A stretch of DNA of 64,000 nt, taken from Puccinia triticina (lineage: Eukaryota > Basidiomycota > Pucciniomycetes > Pucciniales > Pucciniaceae). Shown here in pieces: positions 33,160 through 44,991 of this stretch; the stretch's first letter is position 1, and every line of letters starts with the position of its first letter. The translations under genes were made by a program, and so were the position numbers. The notes under the pieces are model-generated. The model searched no databases, was not told where the DNA came from, and saw only the letters and a list, made by a program, of their open reading frames with translations. The stretch lies in contig NC_070560.1 in the NCBI RefSeq assembly GCF_026914185.1, positions 6,997,501 through 7,061,500 on the forward strand, written 5' to 3'.

Positions 33160-34852
33160 GAGCATCTCCAACGGTCCAGGGGGGCAGTTTGCCTGTGTTC
33201 CCCGGCTGGCAAACACATTTCACAGCAGTCGCAGCTCAGCTCCAATTATGGACTGGCAGTTTAAGCCGCAATCCAAATGAGCTCACTCCTCCAGCACCAC
33301 CCACCACCCTCTGCAATCCTTGTTCCGGTCATTGGGATGCACACATATTGATGACTGGAACATTCTGGTTGCATGTATCTCAATGACCAAAGCAAACCCC
33401 GTCATTGAAAGAAGGAAACACTCCTCTCAATGACCCAAGTGGACCAGTCATTGAGAGGAGTTTCCTATATTATACTCCTCTTGATGACCTGAGACTGGAG
33501 AGAACCACACATGTATCTGGATGACTGGAGCAAACCCGGTCATTGAGTGGAGGAAACACTGCTCTTGACGACCAGAACAGACCTGGTCATCAAGGGGAAT
33601 GTTTACTCCTCTTGATGACCAGAACGGACCCGGTCATCAAGGGGAATGTTTACTCCTCTTGATGACCAGAATGGACCTGGTCATGGAGGGGAGTGTTTAC
33701 TCCTCTCAATGACCAGAGAGAACCGGTCATGGAGGGGAGTTTTTACTCCTCTTGATGACCGGAAAAGACCCTGTTATCAAGAGGAGGCTTGTTGATTCAA
33801 TTGATGAAGTATTTTTTTTCTTGCTTGGTGAGCTGCAAGTAGAATTTGGTGCATTTGTTGATACATACCATGTTGTCCATCTTTGGGAGGTATGAAGACG
33901 AGTGGATGGAGGTGTCTGGTATTGCGGCTGGGAGGCGACCCACAGAAGTCAGCAGGTGATTGCGGGTTTGACTGCCCCCGGCAATGTTCCCAGGGTTGTC
34001 ATGCGGGTCCGTTGGAGCACAAAAAAGGAACCCGGGCCGCCAAAGTTTGCCCCCAAACACCCAGTCACGGCCAAACTTAGTCAGTCCTCCCTTCTGGGTT
34101 GGCAGGCTGGCGCCCCTTGCGCAAAGCGCAAGCCTCCAAAGGAGGGACTTGGGAGTAATCCAGGAAATTTGGTGTGAGCGCTGAGGACTGCCTCCAACCA
34201 TTTGGCTGGTGTCAAACTTTGACACCACACTAAAATTGCCTCCTGCAGGCCAATCAGGCCGCCCTGGTTCAAGATTGAAGGCCTGCATCTCGCCTTCAAT
34301 CTTACATAGATCACATGTAATTAACTTGAGCGGTCTTGAAGTTACAAAGCTTGTAACATCATCTTACCAAGATTCTTGGATTGTCCGTACATTTGTACAT
34401 GTGAGGCAAGTACATAAGAGCTAAATAGACATGCCAAAGTGTACAGTTATGGTGGCTTCTGTACTATGTTTTTGTCGCGGTACAGGTAGGATACAGCAAG
34501 TTTATTGGATAGTGGAGTGTACAGGAGTGAAAAAAACAAGAGTTTGACTTTTGGAAAACAGCTCATTGTGTTTTTTGAAAGGATGTCTAGCACTGATAGA
34601 TGAATGGCTGCGCAAGAAGCCAGGCTACAAGGCCGTGCCACTCATGACCTCGTTTGTTGCGTGGAAGGCATTGATTTAATGTGTAGGCATTGATTTAGTG
34701 GAATTTGGGTGCTGGCCAGGACTACAGTCTGTCAGCTCTCACGCCAGAATTTGCCGCTTGGGGGCAAGCCTCTCTGTGAGACAGAGACCCTGCGGGGCTA
34801 TGCTCCAGAGAGGCTTGGTTAAGCTCGAGTCATGGCTCCGTTGGAGATGCTC
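33160..34852. mobile_element. Harbinger-like TIR element, non-autonomous
   Basis: The termini GAGCATCTCCAACGG and CCGTTGGAGATGCTC are a perfect 15-bp inverted pair, flanked by the 3-bp duplication TTA (33157-33159 and 34853-34855). TWA duplications are typical of PIF/Harbinger elements. The 1.7-kb interior has no transposase. It contains a palindromic array at 33345-33790 and AAGTCCCTCC/GGAGGGACTT blocks. The open frames inside are not conserved. Confidence 0.78.
33345..33790. repeat. Palindromic GATGACC...GGTCATC array
   Basis: Units such as CTCCTCTTGATGACCAGAAC and GGACCCGGTCATCAAGGGGA are repeated, two of them almost identical in tandem (about 33560-33660). The core matches the arrays in the hAT-like and CACTA-like elements although the host element here is Harbinger-like. 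Confidence 0.8.
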
Positions 34853-34855
34853 TTA

Positions 34856-35134
34856 GTTAAGCTAGCCCCTGCGGGAGGGGTAGCTTTGCCGCCAGCCACA
34901 GCAGGCCTCCCAGTCCACCAAGGGGGACTTGTGGTAAGTTAGTTTAAGCCAGTTGTTTTCCAAGAAGGCAAATCAAACAAGAGATAGGTACCTAACATAA
35001 CATGACAAAAATAAAAATATAGCATCCGGAGCCTAGTTTAAATGAGATAGGAAGCTGGATTTGTTTAAAATGTGCCTATTTTTGAATCACATTTGCTTTG
35101 GATAAAAAAGGTAGAAGGAATGAAAACAGAGTGA
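34856..35134. other. Nucleoporin 3' flank
   Basis: AT-rich sequence between the Harbinger-like element and the stop codon of the nucleoporin gene. It probably contains that gene's 3' UTR. Confidence 0.4.
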
Positions 35135-38100
35135 TTAAGATGTAAATAGTAGACTTGAAATTGATCTAATCAAAATTTCCATGTAATTCTTTCGTGCCCT
35201 GATTGCATCTTTTGTGAACCCTCCTGAAGCCTAACAGAGAAAAATTGGAAAGTAAAAACGAGTTAATTGAATTTCTCAAACCGGTTTTCAATACACTTCC
35301 TGGGTTTATTCTGACGAGATAAATGCTTACCAAATCGATATTCTGTAATTTGACAAACGTTGGCCTGATGAATTCCAGGCATTCTTCTTTAATGATATTG
35401 ATATCAAAATCGTTACCGGTGTTATTACTGAGGAACCGATTTCCCGTGAGAGAGCTATTAATCCCATTATGGCTGGCTGCACCAAATAGAGCTCCATTGT
35501 CCTTATTGGCGCTTCGTTTACCCGATAGCAGATCAAGATTCAATTTGTTTGGATAGCTAGTGGTCGATCCTGACCCGGGTCCACCAAGAAATGAAGACGA
35601 CGATCGTGGTAATGTCGCGAATCCATCGCCACTGGCACCATGGTTCCCATCGCCCATTTCATTTTGTTGGAGGTAATAGGAAGCGTTCCTCCAAAATAGG
35701 GATAGCGTCATATCAATCATATCTGCATGATTCAATTCATGAAAAATTATCCAAAAGGTTACACGAGATCAATAATATTCCGACCATGTGTAAGGAGCGC
35801 AGAGGGGACTCCATAGATAGATCGAAAGCTTACCCAAGATCGCCACAGATCTTGCATAAGATTTCGTGTGAGCTTCAGTCACTTTCTGTTTGGCTTGAAG
35901 CTTCCGATCTGATTCGTGTGTTTTGAACTCATCATCTTCCGCTAAGATCTGAAAACAAAGCAAAAAAAAAAAAAAAATCAATTACGCGAGGCAAATGTTT
36001 CAGATACGATTTACCGTGACGCTCTGACTAAAGTGAATGAATGAAGAGAAAAAGTATGGCGAGAAAAACAAATGCTGAATGTACCTCCGCAACCTCTTCC
36101 CGACTGATTTTACCCCAGTTGTTTAACCGATGAGTAAGGCTGCTAGTCTGAAGGACAGTGAACTCGAGCAAGTTAGTAGAATCCCGGAGGAAACTTAGAG
36201 TGGTTCCAAGAGTGGGACCTGGTCCTATAATTTGAGAGAACGGGTTAGTGAGGATTTTTCTTCTTGCCTTGTCTGCTAGTATGTCAAAGCATTACTTACC
36301 AACCATCCCATTGGTTGATTCAAGTGGTCTAAGAGTCGGTGAAATCACTGGGATGAACCTTACTCGAGCTGTTTGGGAGTCATCGTCACTAGTTAACTCG
36401 AAGATTGGATTGATGTGCTAGAACTTGGGCTCACCTCGCCTTTGAGATGCCACTCTCATGTAGGTCAAGATACTACTTTCGAAAGTCAGTCCGAGGTCTC
36501 TGATCTGCTCCTGAAAGACTGTGAATGGAGCATTGGAGCCTTGAGATGCAAACCAAGATGTTAGTTCACGATCGGTCCATCCTCGCCAAGGAAAAAAAGA
36601 GAATCTGTTACCTGGTACGATGCGAGCTACATTTTCCCTTTCGAGCTCACTTGCAGGTAAAATGTTATTCATCCAAGCTTGACTCCCACACACTACATTC
36701 GCGATGGCAAGGATACCGGTGTGGAGTGCACCAAAATCTGTTGAGGAAGCCTGGAAAAAGCATCGAAACAAATCAATTCCTGAAATCTATTCAGGCGGGT
36801 ATCAAATGAACTTGTACCCACAATTTCTTGGTCGCCAACAGCCGGTAAGGCTATTCTTAGGATGGTAGTAATTAGGAGTAACTCCTGAATTCCGACGCTG
36901 GATGTCAGCATTCCCGCCGAGCGAATGCATGTCATGATCATCTCTCGTTGTGCGTTGATGAAGTTCAGAGCCTTTTGACAAAAATATGGCGTCAGTATGC
37001 TATCATACCAAAAACTGTTTGAGGGTCAAAGTAAATTGACTCTTACTTCCCGAGTAGCAAGACCAGACTCAGAGCCTAGACTGATGAGAACACCGGCGAC
37101 CAATTGCAATGCAGGGAGGAGTAACTGATGGTATCTCTCTGAAGCAGATGGAATGAACATATCGAACTCTGTAAAATGATGTAGGTTAATAACCAGGCCT
37201 ATTTAATCAGATTCCTTGTTAGCTTACCTTGATGGAGAGACAGGCTCTGCGGTGAGCCACTAAGGTAGTTGCACTGTCCCAATCTCACTAGCAGTTGAGC
37301 GTCAATGAGCTTCTCAGCACCGGCCTGACTTGAGGCGACGCGTAGCAAAAATGCCATTTGGGTCTCGTAGACATACAAGGCATTCAGAGATTCTGATAAA
37401 ACAGAGGATAAGCGGGAAATAACAATGTAGTTCAGGTTCAGGAGAACGGAAAAGCTCACATACCTGGGTCAGGCTCAAGAACTGCAAGGAGGTCCGCTTC
37501 TGCATCTTTCACAAAGTCGACGAAGTTTTTCATGGATCCATTCCTCCATAATACGGCCATCAATTTGAAGCCGGATCTTGAGCGGTCGGATAACATCAAG
37601 AGCGAGTCCAGAGCGGTAAAAGCAACTGATTTCCACACCTCACTACCCATGATCGCGTCTTTGGATAGCACTGGTAGCAGTCGATCAAAGGCTGTGGATA
37701 TCATGGCAATAGTATTGGTCTCTAGAGTGCTCCGAGAAGAATTCCACTGACTGACAACGGTGGAGGCCGCATCAGGCGATGGAACTAGTGCGTCGGCCAG
37801 TTTCATTATGTCTTGAGACGAGAAAGATTGTGAAGCTGTCGAATCAGCGTTACTGGTCGCGTAGACGTGCTGAAGAAACCCTAGTAATGACGCGTATAGA
37901 TTGCCTCGAATAATGTTGGAAGTGTTGGAGAGGACGATACTTTGAACAATCGTCTTCAGAATGGTTATCATGCGATCGAAGGGGAAAGCTTGTGCTGCTT
38001 CACCAGTCGCTAGAGATCCTAATTGAGTTCCTTCATGGCGTAATTTGATCATCAACGCGACAACGATTTCGCTTAACAGTTCAGCAGAATCTGAATCAAC

Positions 38101-41100
38101 TTGACCTTCTACTAGCTTCGACAGGACTGAACCCAGCAGGTCGAGCAAGAAGATGTGTCGATTTTCGGCCGGGACCAAGTGAAACGCTCGACTCAAAGTG
38201 AGGCGCAGTAATGTGCTCCATGAACGCAACATATGGTACTGGGCTGAGGCAATCTGTCGCCGCTGATTTTCAACGACAATAGATTCAATCACAAATTTAA
38301 TTTCTTCCTGCATTTCGGCCTGTTGCGCAGCGGTGTTCAGCAGACCACGACGCTTAATCTCTTGTCGCGTAGCTCCAAGCATGCTGAGGATTGCACCTAA
38401 ATCGAAGAGCTGGCAGCCCGTGCTATCGATGATGCAACACTGATCGAAGTTGAGGGTTGCAAAAAAATTTAATGGACGAGGCTCGATTGTCGTATCGTTC
38501 TTCCAAGCGAAATCCAAGTATAAAAACAATTCTTGCATCCTTGGAAGGGATTGATCTGGACTGCCAACTTGGTCCAAGATCGACTTGCTTTGATTTGGGG
38601 AAGATGAAGATTCGAACAAGATAAACAACAGGTCGGTAGCGCGTTCTCGCTGGGTTTGCTGCGTGAGAATATTGAGCTCTAAAGAAATTGTTTCCAGTAC
38701 CCAGGATGTCGAATGCATAGTGGCTACAATCTCACTGCAAGTAGTCTCAACGACTTTTCCGCTGCTCATGATGAGCTGGCCACCGGCGATGGCGTGATTG
38801 GCCGGTATCGACAGCGGCAAAGCACTGGCCTGGGCGATGAAATACTGCTCGGTATTACGGAGGTAGCGGGAAACTGGTTTGCAAGAATATTCGTGTAAAC
38901 AGAGTTGTCGAATAACGCGGTGAGCTTTTTCAGCCAGGATCGGATCCCTCTCGAGCAACGAAAATTCGACTTCATTTTCTTCAGATTTTCTTGACGCTTG
39001 TCCCATCCGGAGCAAATCGAGAATAGCATGGAAACAAGACAATTTGGCATCGGGGGATCTGGGATCGGCTAAAGCAATGGTATCTTTAGAAGCTCGTGCA
39101 TCGAATCCCAAAAGATAGTGTGCCACGTTGGGGGCAGCTCGATGAGGTTGAGTATTCTGCAATAAAAGATCCAATATCGCACTTCTGATGGCCGAGGAGA
39201 TTCTAGACATATCTCTCTCCTCTAGTTCGCCAGATGTATCAACCACAAAATCGCCATCATCCACGTCGCGAAAGCTTGATGCGGCTGCTTCCAAGCGACC
39301 CATAAAGTTACCCAGAATTAAAAGGCTCTCTTCTGAAGAATCTAGCAGACCAAGTAAACGGTTCATTCTCCCAGGGTACTGTCCATGGAACTGATCAGCA
39401 GCACTAAAGAATGTGGATTCGGCAATGTGCGTTAAAAGTTTAACAGCAAGGTAAGCAACTTCCTCGTCCTCTACACACCCCACCAGAACGGCGATTGAAA
39501 TAACCATGCTGCTAGAGTGAAAGATGTGCTGATCCAAGCTTTGGGCTGACCGGGCCCATATCACCCGATCGTGGGGGATATTTGAGGCCGCGTGCTTCAG
39601 TACGTGGGGTAAAACGCCGTCTAGAAAAGGATGTTGCAGTTCGATAACCCGGTGCACGATCCTGAGAGCGCGAAGGACACATCGGCAAGTGATATCAGAC
39701 TTTTGAGGTTCATTTTCAACAAAACGAGGCCCATTAAGAAGGGTTTCAAAAAGTTGCCGCGTGAGCTCAGTGTTATTGAGTATGCGAAGCATGATTTCAA
39801 ATCCTGGATGCGTTACTACGGCTGATACTGCTCTAGAATGGACCTCACTTCCTGAATGTGCATTGGAAAGTGTCGAAGTAGCCAAAAACGGCCCGATTTC
39901 GTATGACGTTAGGCATCTTTCAATGAAGGCCAGACATACTTCGAAAACCTGGTATCTTTCTTCTTGATGTAAAAAGTCGCGCGATCCCACTTTCCGGAAG
40001 ACTTCATCTACTACGAATCGTAAATAAGGTTCGATACCTGGAGATCGAGATGAAACACCCAGGTTTTCAGGGATGGACTGTAGTTCTAGTTCTTCCCCCT
40101 TCTTGACTGGAGATCGGCGCGCCGGTGGGTGAATCAAAGCAACCAGAAGACGAATAAAAGCTGTCGACCCGGGATAGACTTGATTGGTTGCTTCCACCTC
40201 TTCCAGCTCGGCCAGGATACCGGTCCTGATCAGTTCACCACTGGTCAATGAGAGCGCCCCTGGAGCGCCGAAATCAGCAGGTAGGCCCCATGTGTTCGTT
40301 GATAGAATCTGACTATGTTCAAGAGTAAGCCAACACTTGCGAGCAATATCAGCACTGATCTTGCTGCCGGGGGCGGCAAATGCGGCAATGGCCAAGAGTA
40401 ATTCTGCTTTTAGGTCTAGCGGAATGGGGCAGGCTGCCAAAGCGAAAAGAGTTTGGATAGGTCGATACTTTTGATGATCGTATAGCGTAGCTTGAGCGAT
40501 GGACGAATAACGGACAATTTGTCTGATAACTTTGGCATACTTCTTGAGGATGGACACTTCAGCCGGGAAGAGCTGCCTGTTTTCAGGCGTGTTGTTTTTT
40601 TGTAATGATAATACTTGGAGTGCCTGGATATAGTACTGGAATCGGCCAAAGATAGAGGACCACGAGCACGTCAAGAGGTTGATCCTACCCATGGCATCGG
40701 CAATGCGGGACATTGTAGGATTCATCCCACTCGTACCATCTTCAGACGAGCCGCTCATGAGGAAAGAGTAGGCTAGATCACTGCAGCGCGGGCCCGTGGC
40801 TAAAGACGCCAGCATTTCGTAAAACGATTGGACCATTCCGAGTTGACGACATTCGGAGGCCCATCTAACAAACCCAGTCAATTTGGTCGAGCGCCCGGAC
40901 GTCAACGTGGGGTCATCGATATTATCTTGATTCTCGCCGACTCCCCAGTACACCAACGCAGAATCGGGGGCATTTCGATGGATAGCAGCAATGACTTCGA
41001 ACAGGGCTTCAATATCATGATGAGGGGTCGATGGGAGGCTCTCTGACATGTCCGGATTGGACGTTTGATTCATTGAATGGTAGCGCATTGAGACGTGCAC

Positions 41101-42670
41101 ATCTTCTTCTTGGTTGCGTAGTCGACGTAGAACAGATTGAAGCGAGGTAACAAAAGTGATCATTAGATGATCGATTCGCTCCACAACTTCCGATCGAAAA
41201 CCTTCCTCAATACCCAAAAGGTCATCGGCAGTGGCCACGCGAAGGGCATCCTCCGTTCGGGGTCCAAGGATTTGAGGAGGCGATTCTTCCAGCAAATCTT
41301 TCTTTTTGAAAACCAGCAAATCAGAAACCATGAATGGAAACGCGCCATTGTGGATCGCAGACATGACCATCTGATCTATGAGATCCTCCCATATTTGTGT
41401 TTCGTGCTCGAGTCGGGGATCTTGCCTGTAGAGAGTTAAGGGTCAGATGCATAACTTGTCGCCAGCTTTTGCTATTGAGAGACAACTTGACATACTGGTA
41501 AGCTAAGCCTAAAAACAAACACCATTGTAACAATGCGACTGCTTTCACTTGTCGAACCAGCCATCGCTTTTTAGTTAACCGCTCAGTCATCGTCTGCATA
41601 AAAGCGATATCGTTCCACAGCCCAGTAAGATAGTTATACTCAGCATCCGTCGGTGAGCTGCACTCGCCATCCATTGCTGCGAGGAAGGTCATCAAGAAAT
41701 GGCAAATCAGAGGATCCTGGGAGTTCATGTCGGCAAGGATATCGACTAGACTCAGAAGATGTTCCTTGTTGAGCAACCGAGAAAATCCAATCAGATATAC
41801 AATTTGCCCAAGTTCGCGTCTTTCCGATTGGTGCTGCTCTAGCATTCTTTGGACGATCTCATCGCTGAATTTGACTACCACCTGATTTGATTTTTCCGGA
41901 GCTCTTTGAGGTGGGGTAGATGTAGATCCAAAGTTGAATGCTCCAGTACTGTTGTTCGTCGATTGACCTGCATATGCATTCGAAGTTGAACTTGAAGTGA
42001 GCTGAGCTTTCAACTTGAGAATTTGATTCTTTGAGTGCTCGATTTCTTTGAGCACCTTCGAGACCCAAGTATCCTGCTTGACTGAGGTTGACCGACTACT
42101 TATCAAACCATTCCGAAACCGTTCGAGTTCCTCACTGAGTCCACTGGTGATAAGGTTTTCCGAATCCGTAGGTTGAAAGATGAGTTTCAGAACTCTCAGT
42201 AGGGCTGTTCGCTCCTGATAATAGATGATCACCGCATTGTCTGCGTTCGGTCTGCCATAGCGCGCTTTACGGGACATTCCATGTTGCAAAAGGATGGCAC
42301 ATTGATTTTCAGATAATTCAAGCTGCTCAGAGAGATAGAGTGCCTCTTGCGTGAAGTCGGATGTGTGACTATGCAAGGTAGATTGATAAACGAATTGACC
42401 TGTGTTTCCACAGACGGAATAAAAGGGAAGCATCACCCCTTAGCAAGTTGAGGCGGAGATCACTAATACAAGAAAAACTGTACCTTTTCTGATCTGATCT
42501 GCTTCCTTTGGATTCCTGGGTCGTTTGTCAAATAGTTGGATAATAAACGGTCTGGCGCGATCGAGTTCCAACCGTAGCCGGGGCAATAACGAGGGGTCAG
42601 GTTTATCGATGAGATCTTGCAGGAAGTCGAACAGTCTGTGAAACAGATCGGGAATGTAATCCGTCGCCAT
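35135..42670 (-). CDS. NUP192: Inner-ring nucleoporin NUP192/NUP205
   Basis: This is a large alpha-solenoid scaffold protein of the nuclear pore inner ring. Exons on the minus strand are 42670-42484, 42399-41496, 41425-37464, 37392-37228, 37168-37047, 36971-36822, 36750-36612, 36539-36454, 36417-36300, 36224-36085, 35948-35834, 35722-35331 and 35230-35135. All phases join, giving about 2191 residues. Family signatures include the N-terminal LYLSEQLELSENQCAILL block, SALVYWG, and the C-terminal INPIFELTSDD...GPGPTLGTTLSFLRDSTN region. Donors are mostly GTATGT or GTAAG. An in-frame TAG at 36418-36420 is avoided only if a 36-nt GT-AG intron (36418-36453) is removed. Otherwise the allele is truncated there. 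Assignment to the family is firm, and the short intron is the weak point. Confidence 0.9.
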
Positions 42671-43707
42671 CCTAAGGATTTCACGATGCTTTCAGAGTGA
42701 TATACAGAGATGGTTGATGTGAATCGATTTAAGTGAACACGATCGATTTGAGATCGGAGAGCTGGACCACACGACAACGGACCCATGAGCCTGTTTAATC
42801 TTGATGATTACATCAGCAAGTCGTGAATGGGCGCGCCGCTGCGCGAGAGCACGCGAGTGCCCTCATTCAGACTCGAGCTCGAGCCATCCAACGGTCCAGG
42901 GCCACCGCAGGAATCTGTACAAAACAGATGAAATGGCGTGCATCATCATAAGATCCGCAAGAATTCCCCAAGAAACAAGCTCTGGTTAAAAAACTTTGGC
43001 CATTCCAGCTCATGGATCCAATCCTAATTGTGAGGATAGATAACTGAAGCCAAGATGGTCAGCTATCCTGTTCAGGGCTTCAGCAGAGGAGGGCCATTTC
43101 TTTCTGCATAACGAGGCGGAAGCAAAAAGGGGCATAAAAAGCCCAAAAGCCCAGAAATCTCAGGCAAAAGGTACGACAAGTCATAAGCCTCTCCTATGGA
43201 GAGTCCCTTTACAGGCTTTGGGATGAGGGAGTCCCCCCGCCGTTTGAGAGGCTTTGTTAGGCCAGGGGGAGGACGCCTTTCCGCCTCTTGGGAAGCTGTC
43301 CGGGTGACGGTTTTCAAAAGTATTCTGTTCCAGTATTGACTCTCCTCATCATGCGGACGCTTGTTGCTAGAGAGGCGCGAGACAGCTTTTTAGCGTCCCC
43401 AGATGCGTCCTCAAGACACCCCATTTGCCCTGGCGCAGAGTGTCGTCGCTGCAACAACAGGCAGCAACCATAAATGTCATGACGGTGTGCCCCACCCTGC
43501 TCAAAACCCCGTTCCCCAAACCAGCAGATGAATAGACGGGAGCTTTGTTGCTCTTCCAATGCCACCCTAAACATCAAAGAATGATTGAAAGCTGATGGGA
43601 CCCAACAGCTAGTCAAACATGCTTGCCCCATCCAATTTTTTCTTTGATGGTGGGCATTGGATAACAGATTTTCAGAGGAAGGACTGAAAACATTAATTAC
43701 TTTTTTC
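42671..43707. other. Upstream region of the nucleoporin gene
   Basis: The first 120 bp should hold the nucleoporin promoter and 5' UTR. Beyond it, an inverted motif AAGCCTCTCC...GAGAGGCTT (43189-43255) recalls repeats near 33100, 62050 and 63650. No other gene is recognised. Confidence 0.4.
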
Positions 43708-43712
43708 CTTCA

Positions 43713-44344
43713 TGTTGAGTTGTCTGTTAGTCTACTACCATGATGTATCACCACAGTATGGAGGGCTGTAGAATTGACCCATGAGCACTACCAACCAACC
43801 ACCCAGCTGGCAGCCACAAGCACCTGTAGCCTAGTTGGTAAAGGCAGCACTCTAGCAACACTGGGTCAATACGATTCAATATGATATTAGGCCAAATTTT
43901 GTATTGAATCAATCCCCGTTACCTATTTGGACCGTTACCGTTAGCAGTAACAAGATTTTTTGCGCGCTGCGCGTATCAAAACCCTATCTGCGTTACCATA
44001 CTGTTACCCTTATGGTAACACAGAAAATGTGGTAACGGCAGTATTAGAGCCAAAAAAAAGGCTAAAAGAGCCAAAAAAATCTCGATACCGCGGCAATATT
44101 GACTTCATATCAGCAGCAATATTGTAACGGCTTGAAAAAAAATCCAAAATTCAAACTGAATATCGGTAACGCGCTGCCGTTACTGGTAACAGTAACAATA
44201 ACGCACCAAAAATTGATACGATATCGATACGTTACCGTTACTGGTATCTTATCAACCCAGTGTTGACTCTAGTATGTGTCTCAGCATAGCTGAGGTTGTG
44301 AGTTTGACTCTCACCAGACACATCTTCATTTTACAGTCTCTACA
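43713..44344 (+). mobile_element. Solo LTR of the TRIM, split by a MITE
   Basis: It starts TGTTGAGTTGTCTGTTAG and ends CAGTCTCTACA, flanked by the exact 5-bp duplication CTTCA (43708-43712 and 44345-44349). Removing the inserted MITE and its duplicated 7 bp leaves exactly 215 bp, the LTR length at 6175 and 6597. It is therefore a solo LTR left by recombination between two LTRs, later hit by the 43856-44265 element within its tRNA-like segment. Confidence 0.93.
43856..44265. mobile_element. MITE with 7-bp target duplication, GTTACCG type
   Basis: The termini CAACACTGGGT and ACCCAGTGTTG are flanked by the exact 7-bp duplication ACTCTAG (43849-43855 and 44266-44272). The intact LTR at 6175-6389 supplies the empty site. 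The interior is rich in GTTACCGTTAC/GTAACGGTAAC words, unlike the GCTACGC interior of the two related elements, yet the termini and duplication length are shared. Confidence 0.92.
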
Positions 44345-44991
44345 CTTCAGACGTACATCAGTGAGAGAATATGAAGGATTCATACCTTTTGCAGAGTTTT
44401 GTATGGCAGATGACCAACATGTTACACAACGTAGCCATGCATAACTTTCTACTGATTTTTTTGCCTGGTCCTTGGAAATGTTCTCTGCATGTCTGGGCGA
44501 GTACCATATAACGTGTTGGAAGGGGGGGAGGAACTCTCTAAGTTGCCTCTTGTCTGGCTCGCTCAGGGATAATTGAAGATGTACAGTTTCCGGCTGAAAA
44601 AAATCACTTTCAAAATGTATGCTGATGATTTAAACAAACCTTTTTGCTTTTTTCACTCACACTCAAAAATCACAAACCCTCTTCCAGCAGTGACCTGGTC
44701 CATTCTGGTCATGCGCTTCAGCATTCAATTTTTATTATTACGGACTTACTTTGTGCACTGTGAGAAACTCTTTGCGCACTGTGGGGGTCGTTGTCTCAAC
44801 GTCTAGCACCCAGTGCGTGCCTCTGCCACAGCTCTTCGCGCACTGCACAAGAATTAAGACCTAGATTATCTGCTTTTTTTTTCTATAAGTTGTTGAAGGG
44901 GGTAATTATTACCCCTCTGAAATTTCCTTGAGGTGCTGGGAGCTCTCCTTCCAACAGAAAAAAAAATTATGAAATAATTGATTTTCAAAAA

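Noticed and set aside
36418..36434. A 17-nt intron (GTGAGC...TAG) in the nucleoporin gene
   Set aside because: It is too short for a spliceosomal intron in fungi and would put the next conserved block out of frame. The 36-nt alternative keeps the frame.
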